From the NCBI GenBank assembly GCA_034440615.1, contig JAOTOM010003815.1, positions 107,501 through 171,500 on the forward strand: DNA of 64,000 nucleotides, given 5' to 3'. The notes below the pieces were generated by a model, which did not search any database, was not told the origin of the DNA, and was given only the letters and a program-made list of their open reading frames with translations. This DNA is from Ashinkailepas kermadecensis (Eukaryota; Arthropoda; Thecostraca; Neolepadidae). Every line of letters starts with the position of its first letter. Positions within the stretch are counted from its first letter, which is position 1. The position numbers were made by a program, and so were the translations under genes. Positions 55,965-64,000 of this stretch are shown one piece after another.

Positions 55965-56125
55965 ATGCGGCACAGAAGTAATGTCGGAAACAGTAAGGTC
56001 GGCAACAACCGAGTCGGAGCAGCAGAAGTGATGTCGGAAGCAGCAGGGTCGGCAACAGCCGAGTCGGAGCAGCAGAAGTGATGTCGGAAGCAGTAGGGTG
56101 GGCAATAGCCGAGTCGGAGCACTTG
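55965..56125. repeat. 50-bp tandem repeat, about three copies
   Basis: The word GAGTCGGAGCAGCAGAAGTG lies at 56,011 and 56,061, with its start GAGTCGGAGCA again at 56,111. The intervening GATGTCGGAAGCAGYAGGGT is also repeated; a diverged partial copy precedes them. Confidence 0.85.
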
Positions 56126-56480
56126 TCAGCATTGCGTTCAGTGACAGTGAGTATGATAGCAGCATTACCGGGAATGAGCGGTTTCTCACCAAGATGCCAC
56201 AATGTGCCTTCCAGGCCAACTGAAATTACGTCACGAAAATCGTTCCGCTCAAAGCGGTCTTAACAAGCCAGAGTTTGGCTTCGAAGCACTCCACCAAGCA
56301 ACATTAGTGGGCGCAAAGCTAATACATAGGCCGTGGGGGGTGATTTGTTAGGCGTGCCGTACCATAAAGGTCATTTGCGTCGCCCTTAAAGCGAGTACGT
56401 TACATGTCTGTCTATAATAACGCTACATTCGCCAACATCAACAGAACTCATGGACACAACACAACTCAACACAACACAAA

Positions 56481-56843
56481 TCAAACCACACCCACGCAAT
56501 CAAACCAACGATAGGCACATGGAACACATCAAATCAATCTCACCGACAAAAAGAGGTCATCCTCACTAGACTTAGAACTGGTTGCACAAAACTAACACAG
56601 CCTCAATTAGAGGGTGACCAATACACAACACCTCACTGCGACACCTGCAACACCACGTTAAGCATAGGCCACATCCTGCTAGACTACAGAAGCTTTGGCT
56701 CTCAAAGACAACCACTTAAGGCATTCTGCCAAAGAGATGGTATCACCCTATCGCTTCCATCGCTTATCGGTGACAAACACCCAGAACTCCTTCACTTGCT
56801 ATTTGGATATATGTATGCCACAAAACAAGCAGGAACACTGTAG
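56481..56843 (+). pseudogene. LINE ORF2 C-terminal fragment
   Basis: The forward frame reads HRQKEVILTRLRTGCTKLTQ, then TPHCDTCNTTLSIGHILLDY, then LSLPSLIGDKHPELLHLLFG and ends AGTL-stop at 56,843. This is the post-polymerase zinc-binding region of Jockey-type ORF2 proteins ('NRQKEVILTRLRIGHTxLTH...CxxCxxxLTVxHILxxC...LxDxxP'). The open frame is intact over about 120 codons, but the endonuclease and reverse transcriptase are absent, so it is a 5'-truncated copy. The frame has no start codon. Confidence 0.82.
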
Positions 56844-57280
56844 GCACCACACCACCAACACTCACATCAACTCGCAATGCATGACCGCGAAACACTCGTA
56901 AGAAACACGTAAATACCCATCCCCGCATGGCGTCGGACGTACATAAGCCGATTTGCTTCCCAATTATATATAAATGGCTACCTCGCGGTGCCGTCGGAAG
57001 TAGATGAGCCGACTTGCCTTAGGAAAACATAGAAACTAAAAATAAACATAAAACTAGCATAACGTAAAACCACTACCCAGGAGCCATCGCACGTAGATGA
57101 GCCGAATTGCAAAATACCGTACTAACCCAACCGACAACCCTGCATGGCATGCTTAAACCAACCCGCTACTAACAACTAACACGCGGCGGCCGGCGTGATA
57201 GGCGGTGTGGACAATTACCTCCTTGTTCGCACGGTAAAGATCCCTCGATGCCATTCGATAAGAGTAGGCTAAAGCCGGCA

Positions 57281-57830
57281 CCCTGGGAAAATCAACTTCT
57301 CGCCACTCTCAAAACACCCCCACCCCCACCCAAACAACATATTATTTTGTGGAGGAGTAAAGTAAAATTAAAACCATTTAGACATCAGGGAGATGTCCCC
57401 AACCCAGCCCCCGCCTTCAGCACCTAAAATATCACACAAACTATAACGTAATGTTCCCTTAACGTAAATGTCCACTTGCCTGCACCTTGATCGCAAACAC
57501 TCGCATTTATAGACAGACATGTAACGTACTCGCTTTAAAGGCGGCAGAAATGACCTTTATGGTTCGGCACGCCTAAAAAATCATTCCCCCCGTCTGTCTA
57601 TAAAGGCGAGTGTTTGCAATCAAGGTGCAGGCAAGTGGACGTTTACGTCAATGGAATTATACGTTATAGTTTGTGTGATATTTTAGGTGCTGAAGGCGGG
57701 TGTTGGGTTGGGGACATCTCCCTGATGTATAAATGGCTTGTATTTTACTTTACTCCTCCACAAAATAATTTGTAGTTTGGGTGGGGGTGGGGGCGTTTTG
57801 AGTGTGGCGAGAAGTTGATTTTTCCAGGGG
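57281..57830. repeat. Hairpin: two ~238-bp inverted arms around a 73-bp spacer
   Basis: Left arm 57,281-57,518 begins CCCTGGGAAAATCAACTTCT and ends CATTTATAGACAGAC. The right arm 57,592-57,830 is its reverse complement with few differences, ending CCAGGGG. By eye the arms are over 90% alike. The spacer is found again in opposite orientation at 56,333-56,418. The transcript of either strand would fold into a long double-stranded stem. Confidence 0.9.
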
Positions 57831-57840
57831 TACATAGGCC

Positions 57841-60448
57841 ATTGCAATCACCATCTTACCACGCAGAAACCTGAGCCATTCTTCCCTTTCATATCAACAA
57901 AAACATTTAAAGCTGTCTATAGAACTTGGCTAACATCGCGGCTCCTGACTTCGGAAAATGGATATAATACTAAACAATGCGCATTGTTCCCATGTAAATG
58001 GCTCGCACCATTATACCACTTATGTCGCGGATAGTTGCTTCATGTACCAAATGACTATTTACTGCGCCACAACTGCACTTGCGCCATTTGGCATTATCAT
58101 GACGACATCCATCGACGGGAGGCAAGCCGAATTAATCGATCACTAAAACATACGTAACAACTGCGCAGCGTTCGTTTCAGATAGTACGGCCGAATAAGGT
58201 CGGCCACAAGTGGTGGCCAATGCCACAGTGGCTCACGCGACTGTCGACACTGACGTGGCATAGACACACGCGGGCAAAACTCTGCAGGCACTACGGCGCA
58301 CCGGTCGTGGTTGGACGTTTCGGCCCGTCATGGTTGAGCATCTTCAAGTCTAACAAGCTCACAAGCACCCACACAAACAGTGGGTGACTCCACAACGCCA
58401 GCTAGATGACAACGCACCAACAAACGGGCGGCACCGACACAATATCCTGTTCGCTGAGAATAGTACACGATCCATCCTTATCAACTCGAACTCGTCCGTC
58501 AATTAAGTTGTTTGTCAACCATCGGAGCGTGGATCGGCGATACTCGGATCAATACGACTCCAGCGCAAATCAAATTCCCGGCACGTCGATGCATCATCAA
58601 GCAATGCTAACCCAGGTAACTTTCTGTCACTGCACAGGCCAGCTGATATTCCCGCTACCGTCGGGGTATTCCCGCCATAACTACCCCGCTGCCTCCCCGT
58701 GGCGTCGCCTATGAAGGAGGTGAAGAGGGATGGACGTACAGAGGGAGAGGGAATGAATGGGAGGAACACGGAGAAGAGGGCGGGAGAGACGTAGGAGAGG
58801 GAATAGTAGAACAGACGTGACAATTCTTCTTTGCACTATTTACCTTGCACTAGCGGGATGAACGAAGAAAGGGAAGAGGAAAGGAGAAGATCGGTCTGCG
58901 ACACATGAGCGAGATATGACCGCGTGCAATTTCAGCCAGCTGACAAATTGGGTGACTGAGACACCTGAGAGGGTGTAAATAGAGCGAGCGCAATTCAAGC
59001 GAGTATATTTATAATTGTGTATATTTACGAGTGCTGAACTACCTAGGACAAATAATACGCTGCAGGAATGAAATAGGGGTATCCAAGTCATATTGAATGG
59101 AATAAATCAATCTATTTTGACATGGCTAACCCATTCCGGTAGAGAAGGGGGATTCCACCCCTGGTTGTTTTTCACATGCAGCCAACTAACGCTTTTCGGT
59201 ACGAGTGATACTAGGTGGATTTTCTTAACTATATCAAAGGTGGCTACAGGAGCGAATATTGGAAGGCAATTCCGATATATATATTATTTTTGCATATGCA
59301 TCCGAATACTTTCATTGTTTCACTGTTCAGGTGACTATAATTTGGAACTCGACTGTTCATACTACGTTGCTCACTAACGAAACTGCTTATCTTGAGCCTA
59401 GTCATGTCGAGGGCAGATCCAGTGAGAGACACAAATGAGCAACGTGTGACCGGTTTTCTGAACGCAGAATCATAATTTTTAGATTGACATTGACAATGTA
59501 CACTCATAACATTGCCAACGGAAAGCTGGGAGGGTGGAGTGAATTTAGGACAACAGTAATAATGCATCACAAGCAATGGCGGAGCTAGAAGACTTTCCCA
59601 ATGACGGATCTAGGTGATGATTCAGGGCATACCCTATTCAAACCACTACGAGCAATGATGCGACGAGGGTGACACTTTGCCAATGACGGATCAAGGAGGG
59701 AGAGTGAATTTAGCACAAATTATTATAATAAATCGCACGCAATGGCAGAGCCAAGATAATTTCTCCATGGCTAATGGTTGTAGTAGCATACCCACTCAGG
59801 CCTCTCGGGCTCCTTCCTAGCCTAATTACCTCGTGACGCCTCTGGGGACAAATCTCACGGTAAGTATTGATATTATATAAGAATTACAAAATAATAGGTA
59901 TACATGACATTGACTGCGAAGGACCAGCCACAAAAAGATACCAACCCCTCCTTAGGTTCCTGGCTACGCCGTTGGCTATTCAACATGTGCATGTATGGAC
60001 ATGAAATAGTTCTTTTGGTCATTAAAAATGATGTATACATATCTATGAACAGTTCTCCTGATGTAAAATATGAGCACTGTCCCAAATGGTTTTGTTGAAT
60101 TTCCCACTATTCGTTCCTCCTGATCTTGCCATTGAGGACATTTGGCATTTTGACATTCTAAAAGTGTGGATTAGACGACTATAATTAGCTTGAACTTTCC
60201 AGTCCCGAAATCGGTTCCGGGATCTTAGTGGTGAGCGGAATCCGTCTCTCTGCAGATTCAGTCCTGAACGAATTTCACCCCAATACGGTTAAATACATTG
60301 AAAAAAACGACGTCGTCAGTTGGCTGGGCCCGAACACAGCCACACGACAAATTGTGGACAGCACGACGCGTCTCTGACGGCTATATTCGAGCGCCCAGCT
60401 GACAGTGCTGCTGTCACAGAGTTTTGACCGAGAGACCAACACAAGGCA
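57841..60448. other. No recognised gene
   Basis: Short frames only, in AT-rich to mixed sequence. Words such as CCAATGACGGATC and GCAATGGC(A/G)GAGC recur at about 59,572-59,760, suggesting a diverged local duplication. No transposon motif or RNA gene was identified. Confidence 0.4.
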
Positions 60449-60459
60449 AGATGGCGGCC
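60449..60459 (+). promoter_or_regulatory. YY1-like element AAGATGGCGGC
   Basis: An exact match to the AAGATGGCGGC core often found just downstream of transcription starts in animal promoters. The ATG inside it opens a 16-codon frame (MAAPTNTTAVW...) that soon stops. No gene can be attached to it, and a chance match is possible in GC-rich DNA. The following bases share ACTAACACCACCGC with the 50-55-kb satellite unit. Confidence 0.25.
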
Positions 60460-60534
60460 CCCACTAACACCACCGCTGTATGGCCGGTCAACACCTGCTG
60501 ACAGCATTGGCTGGGGCGATCAGCCGGGACCGGC

Positions 60535-60610
60535 GACAGACTGCGCCTCCTGACTGGGTCGGCGACACTGCGTCAGCTGGCCTCCTGACTGGGTCGGCGA
60601 CACTGCAACA
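60535..60610. repeat. 37-bp direct duplication
   Basis: CTCCTGACTGGGTCGGCGAC followed by ACTG occurs at about 60,547 and again at about 60,584. Confidence 0.7.
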
Positions 60611-60856
60611 GCTGTTGACACCTCTGTACTCACCGTCACCACACCAAGTGAGCTGCATCACGAGCACGGCGCTGTGTGGCGTCAGAGAATGCGACGCGGA
60701 AAAGCGTGCTCTGCACTGCTGCTGTGCCACCTGACACCAACAGCAGCCACAGCTTCAGACTCGACGGTAACTCAGCAGCCGGCACGGGTGCCAGCAACCT
60801 GCACCGCACACCCCAGCCCCACCCGCCCGCCAGTCGCTACATCGGTGCTTGAGCGC

Positions 60857-61035
60857 AGTCCGACACGGATATAGTGTCGGCCGACACAGTCCGACCAGCC
60901 AACCAATACAGTCCGGCGCTGATAGTGTCGGCCGACACAGTCCGACACGGATATAGTGTCGGCCGACACAGTCCGACCAGCCAACCAATACAGTCCGGCG
61001 CTGATAGTGTCGGCCGACACAGTACGACACGGATA
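60857..61035. repeat. 82-bp tandem repeat, 2.2 copies, with a 14-bp palindrome
   Basis: CGACACGGATAtAG recurs at 60,861, 60,943 and 61,025. Each unit contains the perfect palindrome GTGTCGGCCGACAC twice, giving four copies (about 60,874, 60,926, 60,956 and 61,008), with CAGTCCGACCAGCCAACCAA between some of them. Confidence 0.9.
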
Positions 61036-63144
61036 GAATGTCCGCCCTGCAAGCCCCAATCCGAAGTTACCGGCCACAAAGTACGGCTAAGCTCCACAGA
61101 CCCTGCAAGCCATGCATGACTGTTGGCGCGCCGCACGCTCCACCACGAAGCGGGCGCAGGACCGGGCACAGGACCGCCTGGCCGCCGGTGCGGCGACACA
61201 AGTCTCACATGGCGTGACGACAATGGCAGCGGTCGGTACAACGCAGACAGAGGTGTGTCGAGCACAGGCGGCCGCTGCCGGCGTGCAGGCGCCTGCAACA
61301 GTCGACGGCTCACAGAGCGCACGCTCGCCGGTATTCCGGGCCGGTTGTGCTCACCAGGCCCGGCGGCAGCAGTCCGATGTCCACTGGACTGACGCTGTAT
61401 GCCACTGCGACTAGCTCGTAAACAACTTCGGCAACGTTTGTCACACATCTCATATCTACACATACTTGGGACAAGATCTCGGTACATTTCTGGGTGCTCT
61501 TGTTGAGGCATCACATGCGATCTTCGATGACAAAATTGGATACAATTCCCGGTGTCAGCTAACCTGCACCGAAACAAACAGCAAGCCTACAGGAACACGA
61601 CATTGTTTTCCAAGCGATTCGAAAATGTGCCAGAAGGACCTCGTGACGGATGGAACGAGTGCCGCGTCTAGTGGTGCTGGCCACGTGTCACACACTGATC
61701 CAGTCAGAGTGGGTCACGTGATAGCAGCAGCCACAACTTGTCACGTGACCTTGCCAGCCAGTCAGCTATTGAGGAAATAGGGCGTCTCGACCGTTACGGC
61801 CATGATGCACCTATGACCTGCCAGCCAATTTCCAGTTCAGTCAACAGACAGCGTCGCCGCGGTGGCACGCTGACGACACGCAACGCTCGCCGGCCACTCC
61901 TGCAGCCGAGCGCAGGAGATTCGGCAGCACGCCCGCGGCTCGGATACTGCTGGTGACGACTGCACACGGCCGACGACCGAGGCCACCAGCCGAGCTGTCA
62001 GGTAATCGATCCACGCCCGCAGCTGGACCGGCCTTAATGTGATACTCTCGTGACGGGCGACCGGTGGAAGGGACGTACTGGATGAACCTAATTGCGATAC
62101 TCTGGCGGCGGACGACGGGTTGGTCTTCCTTTGACAATCATACATTCTAGGACACTTGTATGTCAGATTATAATTCAGCGATAATTTTATCTTTCGGAAC
62201 TCCGAAACAGCTAACTAAAAGCGTCGACAAGCCGCGGCGTATCATGGTTGGCGTGATCTTGGCCGGCCTGACATACCATGGTCTGCTAACCATCCATGTT
62301 ACGAGGTCACATGACTTGTCGATATATTAGTACGAATATAATCAACACTCTGGTGTCTGGCTCGCGGTGCTACATCAAAACATATTCAGCGGACGTGTGA
62401 CGTTTCGTACATTCGACTTTTCGGCAAATGTTTACCTTCTTCTAACATTCTGTAACCTGAAGGGCCATTGGTTGATCAATAGTACACAAATCGGCTACCA
62501 CAGACTTCTTCTCGTGGTATGCATCGAGCTGTTCCCTTTGGATTTTCGCCTTTTTGCCAGCGGCTTCATCACAAGTATACACGAAGAGGTGACAAACCTC
62601 GGATTGAAGGTTGACAAAATGTTCTCGGCAGGCAATGGTTAAGACCGCAGATGTGGTAATTCCATCGCACATTGTAACTTCCGACAAGCGTCCGGGACGC
62701 TCGGTGATACTGAGAGTTTAAACACGCACGATCACATCACCCTCTACACGCCACGAAAAGAGCAATTAGTAGAATGACACCACTTCACGGCCGAACTATG
62801 CAACCCGCTGGAAAGCCGAATGGTGCCGTTTGATGATAATTACAAACTTATTGTCCTGGGGTAAAGGGACCAAAAATGATTTGAACGAGCAAAACGAAGA
62901 TTCTGATGTCACAAGCAAAACAAAGTTATACGCTCTGAATAGGGTACCCCAAGATAGTTCTCCCAAATATAGGATTCCATACTATAAATACAGTTCGGGC
63001 AGGCATTGGGTACTGCACCACACGCAGCGTCGGCCACACACCTGTGCTGTTGTCAAACCCGGCGAATGTCTCGGCTCGCTTGGGCAGCACAGGCGACACG
63101 TAGTCATTGCTGTGGTGTTCGCCCACCGAGCTGGCGGAGCGAGC
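61036..63144. other. No recognised gene
   Basis: GC-rich open frames on both strands (60.8-61.6 kb and 61.8-62.1 kb) conflict with each other and have no domain. A minus-strand frame at 62,687-62,442, including EAAGKKAKIQREQLDAYHEK, looks protein-like but is unrecognised. Confidence 0.4.
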
Positions 63145-63315
63145 CAGTGCTCCCTGGGTCGGGAACAGAACACCCGCCAGTCTGTAGAACACACCCGCCC
63201 AACACGTTAGTCTGGGCGTCAGCCAGGGCCAGTGCTCCCTGGGACGGGAACAGAACACCTGCAAGTCTGCAGAGCACACCCACACAACACGTTAGTCTGG
63301 GCGTCAGCCCGGGAC
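63145..63315. repeat. 85-bp direct duplication
   Basis: CAGTGCTCCCTGGG, GGGAACAGAACACC and CAACACGTTAGTCTGGGCGT recur with an 85-base offset, the second copy starting at 63,230. About two copies are present. Confidence 0.85.
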
Positions 63316-63384
63316 AAAGGACGGCGCCAGGTGACATAACCATGGTGCGGGCTGGTCTGGGGACGGGGCCCAGTGTAAGTTTGA

Positions 63385-63600
63385 GAAAGGAACACCATGT
63401 CAGTCTGGGAGTGGAGCACCGTCTCCATCATGGGATGGAACACCGTGTCAGTCTGGGAACGGAATACTGTCAATCTGGGGATGGATCACCGGATCAGTCT
63501 GGGGATGGAACAACATGTCAATATTTGGATGGAACACAGTGTCAGTCTTGGCAAGACATATCGTGTCAGTCTAGGAGCGGAGAAGTGTCATTAGGGGGCC
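63385..63600. repeat. Diverged ~32-36-bp tandem repeat
   Basis: Words such as GTCAGTCTGGG and GATGGAACACCGTGTCAG recur six or seven times with uneven spacing. Frames crossing it are repeat artefacts. Confidence 0.7.
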
Positions 63601-64000
63601 AAAATAGAAGTTCTAAAGTCAGAACAGGCACAAGGCTGATGGCATCGCCCTGTCATAAGTGAACAAACGGCTATTTAAAACTTACGGACAAGAAGACATG
63701 GAAACGACGAATTACACGGGTATCCTCACTTGATAGTACCTAAGCAGCATTTCAAAAGATAAACGACATACCCGCATTTGCGTTCCATGTCTACACCAAA
63801 AGCGGCTGAATGCCAAGGGACAGAACAGGAGCAACAGAAAATCCGTACCGAGGAAACGCTCCTGCTCACACCAGACCGCCTCCCCCGCACACACCCGCTG
63901 GCGCTGGACGGTGCTCAGAACGGCCGGCCCCGTGACGGCCGTCTGCCACCCTCTAGCCACTCAGTCCCAACTGCGGGGCCGACGGCCAGTCGACCCGGGG
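63601..64000. other. Unassigned; possible minus-strand exon not resolved
   Basis: A minus-strand frame at 63,960-63,712 passes a CTCG/GTACGG donor-like site near 63,849, but the peptide (RQRVCAGEAVWCEQERFLG region) is not recognised. It could be an upstream RhoGEF exon or chance. Confidence 0.2.

Larger units (their letters stand above)
56323..57840 (+). mobile_element. ~1.5-kb insertion bracketed by a 10-bp direct repeat
   Basis: TACATAGGCC occurs at 56,323-56,332 and again at 57,831-57,840. Between them are a short inverted fragment (56,333-56,418), the C-terminal end of a LINE ORF2 (56,481-56,843), a 3' region with three diverged 'CGTCGGACGTAxATxAGCCG' words (56,932, 56,991, 57,086) and a terminal hairpin (57,281-57,830). 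The simplest reading is a 5'-truncated, rearranged LINE insertion with a 10-bp target-site duplication. The hairpin is unusual for that class. Confidence 0.5.

Noticed and set aside
62442..62687. Minus-strand exon with EAAGKKAKIQREQL
   Set aside because: It looks protein-like, but there is no family match, no clear splice borders, and a competing forward frame is equally long.

Overview
The window looks like nuclear DNA from a metazoan, most likely an invertebrate. Three things point there. Coding sequence is split into short exons with GT/AG borders. Remnants of LINE retrotransposons are abundant and belong to kinds common in invertebrates (APE-type endonuclease, FADD/YADD reverse transcriptase, CCHC gag ORF1). 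There are tRNA-derived SINEs with intact target-site duplications. No bacterial operon, phage or CRISPR feature is present. I cannot name the species; an arthropod or other marine invertebrate is a guess.

Only one host gene can be supported with confidence. It lies on the minus strand: the 3' end of a Rho guanine-nucleotide exchange factor of the ARHGEF2/ARHGEF18/AKAP13-like group. Three exons can be chained in phase (49,925-49,831; 47,340-47,176; 46,411-45,572). They encode an acidic linker, a long coiled coil and a glycine/proline-rich tail ending in SEEIIFF. The catalytic DH-PH part must lie upstream, beyond a very large intron.

Layout. Positions 1-9 kb are AT-rich and nearly featureless, apart from a 30-bp minisatellite and a weak transposase-like fragment. 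Positions 9.1-10.3 kb hold an inverted repeat whose unit has a coding-like core. Positions 13.6-15.7 kb hold LINE fragments and a CRE-bearing tandem repeat. A 29-bp array with an E-box in nearly every unit sits at 17.3-17.7 kb in a CpG-rich patch. Positions 19.9-23.8 kb contain copies of one dispersed element. Positions 24.4-26.8 kb hold microsatellites. Positions 26.9-32.5 kb are a nest of LINE remnants and SINEs. Positions 33.5-40.6 kb form one very large, internally diverged repeat domain: a ~730-bp-arm inverted repeat followed by an evolving ~20-bp minisatellite with higher-order periods. Positions 41-42.5 kb carry a LINE gag remnant, 43.8-44.8 kb a 63-bp array, 45.6-49.9 kb the RhoGEF exons, 50.1-55.1 kb a ~5-kb satellite of 74/77-bp units in a 1,371-bp higher-order repeat, and 56.3-57.8 kb a LINE 3' end with a hairpin. 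Positions 58-64 kb are mostly unassigned, with small tandem repeats.

Nothing here amounts to a new multi-gene system. The unusual content is repeat architecture: several independent arrays with higher-order structure, three large inverted repeats, retroposed short elements with perfect target-site duplications, and SINEs that share one tail but have different heads. Most long open reading frames in the arrays are artefacts of periods divisible by three or of GC-rich composition.
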